Counted from the stretch's first letter, positions 29,310-37,977 are shown. The stretch is DNA of 64,000 bases from Bradyrhizobium commune (GCF_015624505.1 NZ_CP061379.1:5022001-5086000); one strand, 5' to 3'. A program made the numbers and translations. The notes: generated by a model from the letters alone, not told the origin.

Positions 29310-30731
29310 TTATATTCCGGGCAGCGCCAGCTCGGCCCGCAGGCCCCCGATCGGGGCGCTGCCGAGCGAAAGGCTGCCGCCATAGAGGGCGGCAAGGTCA
29401 GTCACAATCGACAGTCCGAGCCCCGAACCGGGCTTGGATTCGTCGAGCCGCTGGCCACGGCGGGAGACCTGGGCGCGCTCGGCCTCCGACAGGCCGCGGC
29501 CGTCGTCGTCGACGAGGATCCGCAGACGCGGCCCCGCGCCCGCCTGCTGCGGGGCCTCCACCAGGACCTCGATGAAGACCCGCGAGGCCGCCCATTTGCA
29601 GGCATTGTCGACGAGGTTGCCAACCATCTCCTCCAGATCCTGCCGCTCGCCGCGGAATTTTGCGGCCGGATCGGCCTTGGCCTCAATCACGATGCCGCGG
29701 TCGCGATAGATCTTCTCCATGGTCCGCCGCAACGCCTCAATGGCGGGCGCGACCTCCGTCACGGTGCCGACGACCGAGACCCTCGCCGCGATGCGGGCGC
29801 GCTCCAGGTGATGGGCGAGCTGGTCGCGCATCACGTCGGCCTGCTCCATGACCTTGGCCGCGAACGGATCGGCCGCGTGCGTCCCGGCCTCGTTGACGAT
29901 GACCGAAAGCGGCGTCTTGATCGCGTGGGCGAGATTGCCGACATGGGTCCGCGCGCGCTCGACGATCTCGCGATTGGCATCGATCAGCGCATTGGTCTCG
30001 CGCGCCAGCGGCGCGATCTCGACCGGGAATTCGCCCTCGAGCCGCTCCGCCCGCCCGGAGCGGATGTCGGCGATCGATTCCGAGATGCGCTTCAGTGGCG
30101 CGAGGCCGAAGCGGACCTGGAATACGGTGGTCAGCAGCAGCACGATGCCGAGCGCCGTAAACGTGCCGCCGAGATAGTAGTCGAAGCTCCGCGTCTCGTC
30201 GAAAATCTCGGTGGAATCGCCGGCGACGCTGACGAGAAATTTACCGTCGCCGCCGAGATCGACGGGACGCTCGACCATGCGCAGGTTCTGGCCCTCGGGC
30301 CCGTCGACATAGGCGAGCCGGATGCCGGCAGCGGTGAGCTCGGTGCCCAGCTCCTCCAGCTTCGGCAGCTTCTTGTCCCAGAGCGATTTCGACGTGCGCA
30401 CCTCCGGCTTTTCGGTGTCTGTACGCGTGATCTGCCAATACCAGCCGGACAGCGGCAGCGCGAACAACGGCTCGCCGAGGGATTGGAATTGGCGGTCGGG
30501 CGGCTCATCGGGGGTCGCGACCTCCGCGACGAGCGTGCGTAGAGAGAGATTGAGGCGGCGGTCGAAGGCACGCTCGGTGGCGTTCTTGTAGACCGAGGAT
30601 AGCACCACGCCGGTGATGGCCAGGATCACCACGAGCCAGGCGGTCGCCGACAGGAACAGTCGGTTCGCAAGGGAACTCGCGGGCATCGGAATGATCCCGG
30701 AGGCGCGGGGTGGCATGGCGTCGGCGGTCAT
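29310..30731 (-). CDS. Two-component sensor histidine kinase, PhoQ/FeuQ-like
   Basis: A 473-residue membrane kinase. Helices at about 26-46 and 185-206 enclose a periplasmic sensor of about 140 residues. A HAMP-like linker follows, then HisKA with His269 in GNLAHAIKTPLSVI, and a HATPase with GNLVDNACKWA, VDDDGRGL and GSGLGLSIVTDL. The A-I-K-T-P-L variant after the His and the acidic periplasmic domain fit the PhoQ-like kinases called FeuQ in rhizobia. It starts 46 bp after the regulator gene. The feuQ identity is probable, not proven. Confidence 0.88.
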   Translation of the reverse strand: MTADAMPPRASGIIPMPASSLANRLFLSATAWLVVILAITGVVLSSVYKNATERAFDRRLNLSLRTLVAEVATPDEPPDRQFQSLGEPLFALPLSGWYWQITRTDTEKPEVRTSKSLWDKKLPKLEELGTELTAAGIRLAYVDGPEGQNLRMVERPVDLGGDGKFLVSVAGDSTEIFDETRSFDYYLGGTFTALGIVLLLTTVFQVRFGLAPLKRISESIADIRSGRAERLEGEFPVEIAPLARETNALIDANREIVERARTHVGNLAHAIKTPLSVIVNEAGTHAADPFAAKVMEQADVMRDQLAHHLERARIAARVSVVGTVTEVAPAIEALRRTMEKIYRDRGIVIEAKADPAAKFRGERQDLEEMVGNLVDNACKWAASRVFIEVLVEAPQQAGAGPRLRILVDDDGRGLSEAERAQVSRRGQRLDESKPGSGLGLSIVTDLAALYGGSLSLGSAPIGGLRAELALPGI

Positions 30732-30777
30732 GACCGGACCAAGGCCCCTGTCGGACCGCGCGTCAAGCCCAGAGGCC

Positions 30778-31443
30778 TCAAGCAGCCGGCGGAGTCAGGA
30801 GATAGCCGAGGCCGCGGACGGTCTGGATGATGTCGACGTCGAGTTTCTTGCGGATGCGGCCGACAAAGACCTCGATCGTGTTGGAGTCGCGGTCGAAATC
30901 CTGGTCGTAGAGATGCTCGACCAGCTCGGTGCGCGACACCACGCGCCCGGAATGGTGCATCAAATAGGCCAGAAGCCGATATTCGTGCGAGGTCATCTTG
31001 ACCGGATTTCCGGAGACGCTGACCCGGCCGGTCCTGGTGTCGAGCGTGACCGGGCCGCAGCTGAGTTCGCTCTGGGCGTGTCCAGTCGAACGGCGCAGCA
31101 GCGCGCGGATACGCGCCAGCACCTCCTCGAGATGGAAAGGCTTTGCGACGTAATCATCGGCGCCGGCGTCAAAACCCTGCACCTTGTCGCTCCAGCGGTC
31201 GCGCGCGGTGAGGATCAGGACCGGCATGGTGCGGCCGTTGCGGCGCCAAGCTTCCAGCACCGAGATGCCATCCTTCTTCGGCAGGCCGATATCGAGCACC
31301 ACGGCATCATACGGCTCGTTGTCGCCGAGGTAATGCCCCTCCTCTCCATCGAAGGCGCGATCGACGACATAGCCGGCGTCGGTCAGCGCCTTGGTGAGCT
31401 GGCGATTGAGATCGGGGTCATCCTCAACAACGAGCAGGCGCAC
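30778..31443 (-). CDS. OmpR-family response regulator, PhoP/FeuP-like
   Basis: A 221-residue regulator. The GTG at 31443 (read as MRLLVVEDD) is chosen because GGAGAG lies just upstream; a TTG 12 nt earlier would bury that site. The receiver has VVEDDPD, the phospho-accepting Asp in AVVLDIGLPKKDG and the Lys in VAKPFHLEE. The winged helix has MTSHEYRLLAYLMHHSGRVVSRTEL and NTIEVFVGRIRKKL. It is co-transcribed with the PhoQ/FeuQ-like kinase. In rhizobia FeuP controls envelope functions such as cyclic glucan export, but that role is not visible here. Confidence 0.9.
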   Translation of the reverse strand: MRLLVVEDDPDLNRQLTKALTDAGYVVDRAFDGEEGHYLGDNEPYDAVVLDIGLPKKDGISVLEAWRRNGRTMPVLILTARDRWSDKVQGFDAGADDYVAKPFHLEEVLARIRALLRRSTGHAQSELSCGPVTLDTRTGRVSVSGNPVKMTSHEYRLLAYLMHHSGRVVSRTELVEHLYDQDFDRDSNTIEVFVGRIRKKLDVDIIQTVRGLGYLLTPPAA

Positions 31444-31680
31444 GCTTCTCTCCAAAGATAGGCTGCAAGGATAGGCCGTGATTGACAGCCTAAGATGAGC
31501 AATTCCGGCGTGAACCGAGTATGAACGCGGGGAACCGCTGACGTTACTTTTTGGTCATATACGACTTGTTGGGCCGACGCGACTGCGCCCGCCAGGCCAG
31601 CGGACGAGCCGACAGCATGGCGGGCGCAATCTGCCGCGTTACACGGCGAGTCGGAAGACGGATGTCCCGTCAGCTTGCCG

Positions 31681-31836
31681 TCAGGTTCGGAAGAACACGA
31701 ACCAGACGACAGCGAGGATCAGGATCGCAAGCCCGGTCGAGATGGCGAGCAGCGCGGCCACCGACGGCCCGGGTTCGCCCTGGCGTGCCTCGGTCGCGGT
31801 TTCGACGATCTGACGTTGCTCGCGCGTGGTTGCCAT
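31681..31836 (-). CDS. Small single-pass membrane protein
   Basis: A 51-residue product: a charged N-terminus (MATTREQRQIVETATEARQ), then one helix (VAALLAISTGLAILILAVVWFVFF) and a final Arg-Thr. The ATG at 31836 has GAGGT about 5 nt upstream on the minus strand, a good ribosome-binding site. It is the kind of gene lost to length cut-offs. The function is unknown; topology predicts the N-terminus in the cytoplasm. It lies 237 bp from the response-regulator gene and is divergent from ku. Confidence 0.7.
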   Translation of the reverse strand: MATTREQRQIVETATEARQGEPGPSVAALLAISTGLAILILAVVWFVFFRT

Positions 31837-32070
31837 GGTGACCTCAATCTCCGGCTGTCGCCTCCGATTGCCGCGACCTCCTCGCGGCCTGATGTCGGGG
31901 GCAACGCCCGATCCGATGCGATGTTCCGACTTTTGCCGCTCGATCAGGCAGCAACCATGCGCCCGGCGACCGGTTAACGCAGTTGCAAGATTCCGCGCCG
32001 GGCCGTGTATGATTCGGTGTTCCCCGATGATAACGTAGTCGGTCTGTCCTTATTGCGTTTGGAGTAGCCC

Positions 32071-33045
32071 ATGGCCCCCCGCGCCAATTGGAAGGGTTTT
32101 CTGCGTCTCTCGCTCGTGACCTGCCCGGTCGCGCTGTATCCGGCCACGTCGGATACCGAGAAGGTCTCGTTCAACCAGATCAACCGCAAGACCGGCCACC
32201 GGATCAAATACCTCAAGGTCGACGCCGAAACCGGTGACGAAGTGACCTCCGAGGACATCGTCAAGGGCTACAAGGTCGACACCGACACCTATATCGAGGT
32301 CACCAAGGACGAGCTCGACGACATCGCGCTCGACTCGACCCACACCATCGAGATCGACGAGTTCGTGCCGAAGACCGACATCGACAACCGCTATCTGATC
32401 CGCCCCTATTACCTCGTACCCGACGGCAAGGTCGGCCACGACGCCTATGCGGTGATCCGGGAGACCATCCGCAGCATGGACAAGGTCGCGATCGGCCGCG
32501 TGGTGCTGACCAACCGCGAGCACATCATTGCGCTGGAGCCGCTCGAGAGCGGGCTGATGGGCACGCTGCTGCGCTATCCCTACGAAGTGCGCAGCGAGAC
32601 CGAGTATTTCGACGACATCCAGGACGTCAAGCTGACGAAGGACATGCTCGACCTCGCCAAGCACATCGTCGAGAAGAAGTCCGGCGCGTTCGAGCCCGAG
32701 CTGTTCGAGGATCATTACGAGACCGCGCTGATCGACCTCATCAACAAGAAACGCGCGGGCACTCCGATCGCGGCCAAGGCGACGCCAAAGAGCGGCGGCA
32801 ACGTCATCAACCTGATGGATGCGCTGAAGAAGAGTCTCGCAGGCGAGAAGGACGCGGCGCCGGTGGCGAAGGTCGCCAAGGAGACGGTCAAGGCCAAGAA
32901 ACCGAAGAAGCGCGTCGAGGGCCAGCGCGAGATGCTTTTGCCCATCGCCGGCAAGGGCGGCAAGGAAGCAGCCGCCAAGGAAGCGGCGCCGAAGAAGGCC
33001 GAGAAGCCGGTGCGCACGACGGCACGGACGAAAAAGGCCGGCTGA
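32071..33045 (+). CDS. ku: Non-homologous end-joining protein Ku
   Basis: A 324-residue homodimeric ring protein that binds double-strand DNA ends and recruits the ligase LigD. The bacterial Ku core is clear: WKGFLRLSLVTCPVALYPA at the N-terminus, then IEIDEFVPKTDIDNRY and YYLVPDGKVGHDAYAVIRE. After about residue 245 comes a Lys/Ala-rich basic tail of about 80 residues, the extended C-terminus known to help DNA binding in several bacteria. No ligD gene lies in this window. It starts with an ATG about 6 nt after GGAG. Confidence 0.95.
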   Translation: MAPRANWKGFLRLSLVTCPVALYPATSDTEKVSFNQINRKTGHRIKYLKVDAETGDEVTSEDIVKGYKVDTDTYIEVTKDELDDIALDSTHTIEIDEFVPKTDIDNRYLIRPYYLVPDGKVGHDAYAVIRETIRSMDKVAIGRVVLTNREHIIALEPLESGLMGTLLRYPYEVRSETEYFDDIQDVKLTKDMLDLAKHIVEKKSGAFEPELFEDHYETALIDLINKKRAGTPIAAKATPKSGGNVINLMDALKKSLAGEKDAAPVAKVAKETVKAKKPKKRVEGQREMLLPIAGKGGKEAAAKEAAPKKAEKPVRTTARTKKAG

Positions 33046-33639
33046 CGGCATCGTATCCATCGACCGCCGCGATGCCTCCCCCATCGATCGGGCGGCCCGT
33101 CGACAGACAGCCTCAACAATCCGTTAAGCGGGGCCGCCATCTCCGGCGCGACCGCACCATCATGCTGCCCCGGGTATTCATACGGGAGATAAAATTAACG
33201 ATCGATTCCCCTTGCGCGCAGCATGGTCGCGCCATCGATTGAGCCAAGAACGGCGCGCCCGTGCAGAAGCAGGAAGTCCGGAAGAACTATATCGGTCTCG
33301 TGAACGACACGAGCGAGGACGAGCAGACCGCCGACACGGCACTGCGGTCGCAGCCCCACGTCATTGCCTATCTGCTCGGACGCCTCGCAGACGCGCTGAA
33401 GGGGCGTCACAAGGGCACACCGGGGCCCATCGCGCGCTGAGACGGCGCGCTGGAGAGACTGACGGTTTGTGTCCACTTGAAGGGGTTCGAGAAACCATAG
33501 TTTAACGGGTGTTACCTTATGACGCATCAGGCGAGGTTCGCCGAGCCTGCACGTTTGACGCGCGTAAAACCTAGTCGATCAATTTACCATTTTGATAATG
33601 AGCCGAGCATACATTGGACCGAATGATGAGGAGTTGGCG
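33046..33639. other. Intergenic region between ku and the pilin gene
   Basis: 594 bp with one weak small open frame at 33261-33440 (listed separately). No dispersed repeat, tRNA or clear terminator was seen. The last 40 bp are AT-rich and carry GAGGAG before the pilin start. Confidence 0.5.
33261..33440 (+). CDS. Possible small protein (weak)
   Basis: A GTG-started frame of 59 residues (MQKQEVRKNYIGLVNDTSED... to a TGA), with a globular-looking composition and the phrase HVIAYLLGRLADALKGRHKG. It has no good ribosome-binding site, and a stop codon lies just upstream in frame, so the start cannot be moved far. Frame and composition are reasonable, but support is limited. Confidence 0.3.
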   Translation: MQKQEVRKNYIGLVNDTSEDEQTADTALRSQPHVIAYLLGRLADALKGRHKGTPGPIAR

Positions 33640-33804
33640 ATGACTTTGCTCAGGTCTTTCCTTGCCGATGAGAACGGCGCCACCGCGATCGAGTACGGTC
33701 TGATTGCCGCCGGCATCGCACTTGCGATCGTCACGATCGTGCAGAGCACAGGCAGCGCGCTCCTCAACAACAAGTTCAACTCCATCAGCTCGGCGATGAA
33801 GTAA
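33640..33804 (+). CDS. Flp/Fap-type pilin
   Basis: A 54-residue prepilin of the Tad pilus type. Residues 1-15 form a short leader (MTLLRSFLADENGAT), then comes the characteristic AIEYGLIAAGIALAIV helix whose Glu-Tyr pair marks Flp pilins. The leader would be cut by a TadV/CpaA prepilin peptidase after the Gly. The ATG at 33640 has GAGGAG about 6 nt upstream. The rest of the tad/cpa cluster is not in the window, so this is an orphan pilin here. Confidence 0.9.
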   Translation: MTLLRSFLADENGATAIEYGLIAAGIALAIVTIVQSTGSALLNNKFNSISSAMK

Positions 33805-33822
33805 CGCCGCAATCTCCCCATC

Positions 33823-33889
33823 GCGAGCGCAGCGAAGCAATCCGGAGTCTTTCCGCGGAAAGGATTCTGGATTGCTTCGCTGCGCTCGC
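33823..33889. repeat. Palindromic dispersed repeat after the pilin gene
   Basis: A 21-bp arm (GCGAGCGCAGCGAAGCAATCC, shown once as the unit at 33823-33843; its reverse complement is at 33869-33889) with a 25-nt loop. It begins 19 bp after the pilin stop and could fold on either strand. It is typical of the small palindromic elements in Bradyrhizobium intergenic DNA and may stabilise the pilin mRNA 3' end. Confidence 0.7.
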
Positions 33890-33904
33890 ATGACGGCGTG
33901 CGGG

Positions 33905-34627
33905 CGACGGTGCCGTTCTTCCACTCACTTTTCAAACAGCGGACACACCTCCGCGCTCCCGCGGCTCTCGCCCGAGTTTTGCGCTTTGCTCTCGCCCTCA
34001 TCGAGACAAGGGCGCAGGGAAGGCCGGGCGCCGGCTGGCACCCGAGATCCCGTGTGCGATCAAACGCGCACGGGTGGACCACAGGTGACGCCGGGACATC
34101 CCGGCCTTCCCTGCGCGGATGGTTTTAACGGTGTCCTTCGTGCTCTCCCCGGGGAGCGATGCACTATTGCCCCCGTCGCCATGCAGATGGCTGACGCGCG
34201 TGCCCGGTCGGGCCGCCACATCACCGCATGACTTGACGCACAGACCCCGGGCGTCAGGACCACACGACTTCTCCGTCCGCGCACATCCCCACTCTTTCAT
34301 CCGCGACGGCTGGCGTGCGCTCACCATCGCGGCCGAACGGAGATGCTGTCAGCGCCGTGTCGTATCGCGCCTGTGGCTGCTCACGGTCTCCCGCCCTGCA
34401 ACCAACCTCGCGCGCCGACGCCGTCGCGGCCACCGCACCCCTGCCCGCGTCCCGTGACGGTCGCGAAACGCCCCTTGTGGCGAGCCGAGGTGACGCGACA
34501 CATACGGTAAAACAGAATTTCTGTAAATACGAATATTTTGACGGCGGCCGATTGACCCGCGGCTTGCGTGTTTTGCCCGTTGGGCAGCACAAGGGATTGT
34601 AGCCCGGACGGAGCGAGCGAAATTCGG
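33905..34627. repeat. Large non-coding dispersed repeat region
   Basis: About 0.7 kb with no convincing reading frame. It contains a 17-bp inverted pair (GCGCAGGGAAGGCCGGG at 34012-34028 and its complement at 34100-34116), a GC-rich block, an abrupt AT-rich patch (about 34500-34545), a TTTTGCCCGTTGGGCA motif and, at the end, GTAGCCCGGACGGAGCGAGC (34599 onward). From memory, this order of motifs matches a long repeat found in many copies in Bradyrhizobium genomes; no search was made. Exact limits are uncertain. Confidence 0.5.
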
Positions 34628-34705
34628 TCACAGTCACGTAGCCGTGGTCTGGTTCTGCGGTACCTTTATTCAATATGCAATGAACGACATCCGAGGAGTC
34701 GGCAC

Positions 34706-37702
34706 CTAACTCCCAACCGTCTCCGACGACTCGACGTCCTCTCGCGAACCAAACAATCGATGACCTAGTGGTTCAAGCGTGCGAACTATCTCTTCCGACA
34801 AATCCGCTGCCATAGCCGGATCACTCGATTCAACGTTAGCTCTTAGATTGAAGGCTGCCTTGGCCCACCACTTCCAGAGCACGATCTCATCACGCTGAGC
34901 CGCCACGCCGCGCATGTCGGATAACAGAACCCGCGCCATGTGAGGGTCCTGCGATCCAAAATAATATCCCAGATTCACTGCGGTCTGGGCCCACGAGTCC
35001 CAGAGCTGAGCGTCGTCACGTAGCACAGCAGCGTGCCAAATCTCTATGAGCAGCGCTCGTGTCGCCGCTAGATCGCTTGATCCAAGTCCCCGGGTGAAAT
35101 TGATGCAAGCATCACCCCACTGTTCCCAGATCGCAGCGTCGTTACGTTGCGCTGCGACACTGCGCATATCGTCCAGCAAAGCTTGCGCCGCGCCCGGATC
35201 AAGCGGCCCGCTGTCGTGCACCAGATTGTACGCAGCCTGAGCCCAAAGTTTCCAAAGTGGGGCTTCGTCTCGGTGTTCCGCTAGGCCGCGCATCTCATCC
35301 AGCAAGGCGCGCGCCGCGAGCACATCGTATAATCGGAGGTTAGTTATTAGACGGAAGGCGGCCCTGGCAAATTGTTCCCAGAGCCGTGCACCGCCACGCT
35401 CCTTCGCTACGTTGCGCACGTCGTCTAACAAGGACCGCGCTGCGACAAGATCGCTTGATCCATCCGTCAACCAGACGGCGGCCATAGCCCAAAACTCCCA
35501 GAGCGAGGCTTCGTCACGCCGCGCTGCCACGTCGCCCAGGTCGTCCAGCAACCGGCGCGCAGTAGCGGGGTCTCGTGCTCCCAAAACCTGGGCCAGATTG
35601 ACGGTTGCCATGGCCCATTGCACCCAGAGCGCGGACTCGTCACGACGCACAGCCACACTGCCTATATCGTCCAGCAAGGCTCGCGCTGCAGCCGGATCGC
35701 GTACTCTCAGGTCAATAGTTAGATTGACGGCAGCCTTGGCCCAAAATTCCCAGAACTGTGCACCGCCATTCTCCGTCGCCAGATCGTGCATATCCTCCAA
35801 CAAGGCCCGCGCACCTGCTGGATCGCGCAACGGGAGGGTGCTCATCAGATTGACGGCGGCCATTGACCAGGCCAATTGGGGTTTCCGTTCCGCCAATGGA
35901 CGTTTTCGCACCCAACGAAGCATCTCGTGGCCGGGGAGATCGCGATGCGCTAACAGCACAAACTGTGCCATGCCAAGCGGGTTGGATCGCCATGCGAGTC
36001 CGCAGAATCGAGCGCGATCTTCATTCGAGAGATTGCTCTGAGCGAGGCAACCCAGCGCGAAATGCTCACCGACGATGTCCGGCTCCAAAGGCGCAATATC
36101 TTCACCGGACTCCCTACCCGTCATCGCGAGAAACATCATCGGATGGCGGTCAACATCCCAAGATGGAAGCAACTTCTCCGCAAGGAGCGACAGCGCTCCA
36201 ACACGCAGCCCTCCCAACATTGTTGCCAAGGCCAAAAGCCGCTCTTCCTTGGCCGTCATTCCTGCCGGCTTCCAGTATGCTTGGCGATCACGATCGATGA
36301 CTTGGTCGAGCAAGCGGTCAGCGTCAAAATGACGGATATCGTGGCCTGCAACGATGGCATCAGCGATAAAATACGCAAACAGCGCGCGGCGCTCCCCGTC
36401 GATCTGACTAAGAGCCCCCAGCGTTCGGCTCTTTTCCGGCAAAGCTTTTCCAGCCTGCTGGAATACAAACTCGAAAATAGGCCAAGGATCAGAAATAGCC
36501 ACCAGATGCAAATTAGGGAAGCGGTCAGCGTTGACCTGCGCTCTTGTCGTTCCAATCCCTACTATCTTGTCGAGCCAATCACCCTCGCCCGAGCGTTCGA
36601 CGAGGAGAACACGTACCGGCGCGGCAAGCTTCAATGTGCCGTCGGCCATGCTTCGCCCAGCCACCGCCCGAAGAATTCGGCCTACACGATCTGTGTCGCG
36701 GGCCGCGTAATCGATCACGATGAGCGTCGGCATTAGCGGCTGCCATCGACCCCAATCGGGCTCCTGTCCATCTTGAGATAGAAACCCGGCGTGCCACTCA
36801 CTATGGATAGCTAGACAAAGCTCTAGTGCCATTCGGCTTTTTCCGACTCCTCCAGAGCCGTGGATCACCATCCAACGAAACCGCTGCTCTAGGTTACCCA
36901 GGAAATCCAGTAAAAAACCGACCTCTGTCTCGCGCCCGAAGAACGGCAGCACGCGAGCGCTGTATATAAAGCGTGTGATGTGCCCGGGATTGACGTGATT
37001 AAGGCGCAGCAACGGTGCCCGATAGTCTGCCTCGACACCGCCCGGCGGAATACCCTCTACCAGCAAGAATTTCTTCAAGATTAGAAAGCTGGTGCAGCCA
37101 GAAGTTGCCGGCTTGACAATAGCGCGGTGGCCAACGCCGCCGACAACCTGATAACTCGGGCTCCAAGGCCCCATAGCGCTTACCGCCCCCACAATGGCGT
37201 CGTCCGCTGCTCCAACATATTCGGTGATGACCCGCCTGTCGGCCTTCGCTTGTCCCCACGCGACGCCAAGGGAGTGCAAAAACTCGGAATTGGGATCCAG
37301 GTCCTCGGCTTGCTTGCTGGTTAGAGGTATATGCTTCAGCAGGGTGGCGAAGCCGGAGCCTTGATGCGGTGTAGCAAAAGTCAACAAACGGCTCACACGC
37401 AACGGCTGACTGCTGTTCAATCTCTCTGCGATATAGTACCGCGCTACAAGGCCTCCCTGACTGTGTGCGATCAGGGCTATGTCAGAATACTCCGCATAGC
37501 GGGTTTCGATCTCGGTCTTTAAACTAACTGAGCAGATCGCAAGCGAGGGTTTCGATCCAATCGCCCCGCTGCTGTATTCAAACGTCCTTACATCATACAG
37601 CTCCTTAAGCTCTGTATCCTCGCGTATTAATTCGGGAAACCTTTGCCAGGTACCGTTTGCCGTTCCGCCAAGACCATGGATGAATAGCACCAACTTTCTC
37701 AT
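34706..37702 (-). CDS. Alpha/beta hydrolase - STAND NTPase - 42-residue repeat protein
   Basis: A 998-residue three-part protein, cytoplasmic by lack of signal or helices. The ATG at 37702 (MRKLVLFIHGLGG) has GAAGGCGAG upstream; a TTG at 37744 is an alternative. Residues 1-220: lipase-like hydrolase with oxyanion LFIHGLGG, nucleophile Ser81 in LIAHSQGGL, and plausible Asp167/168 and His192. Residues about 245-600: P-loop NTPase with Walker A GSGGVGKS (282-289) and Walker B LIVIDYA (Asp331), as in STAND proteins. Residues about 609-984: nine 42-residue repeats around RDPAAARALLDDM, RRDE and LW..WA.AA.NL. Such effector-switch-sensor proteins are known in bacterial immunity; the immune role here is inference. 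No helper genes adjoin it. Local GC looks lower than in neighbouring core genes. Confidence 0.85.
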   Translation of the reverse strand: MRKLVLFIHGLGGTANGTWQRFPELIREDTELKELYDVRTFEYSSGAIGSKPSLAICSVSLKTEIETRYAEYSDIALIAHSQGGLVARYYIAERLNSSQPLRVSRLLTFATPHQGSGFATLLKHIPLTSKQAEDLDPNSEFLHSLGVAWGQAKADRRVITEYVGAADDAIVGAVSAMGPWSPSYQVVGGVGHRAIVKPATSGCTSFLILKKFLLVEGIPPGGVEADYRAPLLRLNHVNPGHITRFIYSARVLPFFGRETEVGFLLDFLGNLEQRFRWMVIHGSGGVGKSRMALELCLAIHSEWHAGFLSQDGQEPDWGRWQPLMPTLIVIDYAARDTDRVGRILRAVAGRSMADGTLKLAAPVRVLLVERSGEGDWLDKIVGIGTTRAQVNADRFPNLHLVAISDPWPIFEFVFQQAGKALPEKSRTLGALSQIDGERRALFAYFIADAIVAGHDIRHFDADRLLDQVIDRDRQAYWKPAGMTAKEERLLALATMLGGLRVGALSLLAEKLLPSWDVDRHPMMFLAMTGRESGEDIAPLEPDIVGEHFALGCLAQSNLSNEDRARFCGLAWRSNPLGMAQFVLLAHRDLPGHEMLRWVRKRPLAERKPQLAWSMAAVNLMSTLPLRDPAGARALLEDMHDLATENGGAQFWEFWAKAAVNLTIDLRVRDPAAARALLDDIGSVAVRRDESALWVQWAMATVNLAQVLGARDPATARRLLDDLGDVAARRDEASLWEFWAMAAVWLTDGSSDLVAARSLLDDVRNVAKERGGARLWEQFARAAFRLITNLRLYDVLAARALLDEMRGLAEHRDEAPLWKLWAQAAYNLVHDSGPLDPGAAQALLDDMRSVAAQRNDAAIWEQWGDACINFTRGLGSSDLAATRALLIEIWHAAVLRDDAQLWDSWAQTAVNLGYYFGSQDPHMARVLLSDMRGVAAQRDEIVLWKWWAKAAFNLRANVESSDPAMAADLSEEIVRTLEPLGHRLFGSREDVESSETVGS

Positions 37703-37933
37703 TGGAGTCTCGCCTTCGCTCTGCTCCGCAATATCGTCAGTCAAGTATGAGGCCCATTTACACTACCACAACGTGAGAAGCCCCAAACAGCAAATCCGGT
37801 TGTAGGCTGAGGAGAAGTTCGGGCTACGGCCGCTATCGCGTTAGCGCGTGCCGAGACCCGCACATTGGATCGCGGAGGAGAATCCGCAGGCGCTTGGCGA
37901 CGGGTTGATAGGATTTCTGGCCGACGCAAGAAC

Positions 37934-37965
37934 GTAGCCCGGATGGAGCGCGCGGCGAAATTCGG
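37934..37965. repeat. Second copy of a GTAGCCCGGA dispersed element
   Basis: GTAGCCCGGATGGAGCGCGC followed by GGCGAAATTCGG resembles 34599-34627 (GTAGCCCGGACGGAGCGAGC followed by GAAATTCGG), in the same orientation. The two copies bracket the STAND gene at a distance of about 3.3 kb. Such elements are common in this group, so the bracketing may be coincidence. Confidence 0.55.
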
Positions 37966-37977
37966 GCGGCTGTCCTC

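Larger units (their letters stand above)
33805..34705. other. 901 bp without a recognised gene
   Basis: Filled by the palindrome at 33823-33889 and the probable large dispersed non-coding repeat at 33905-34627. About 80 bp next to the 3' end of the STAND gene are left unassigned. Open frames here lack ribosome-binding sites and have compositions typical of unselected GC-rich DNA. Confidence 0.6.

Noticed and set aside
33490..33515. CtrA site before the pilin gene
   Set aside because: TTAA is followed after six, not seven, bases by TTAC; spacing and half-site both fail.
33905..34600. Several 60-140-codon frames on both strands after the pilin gene
   Set aside because: No ribosome-binding sites, Arg/Ser/Ala-biased composition, and the region carries inverted repeats typical of a non-coding dispersed element.
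34599..37965. Transposon or integrative element carrying the STAND gene
   Set aside because: No transposase, integrase, tRNA target or matching terminal inverted repeats was seen; the flanking elements are of a common dispersed type.
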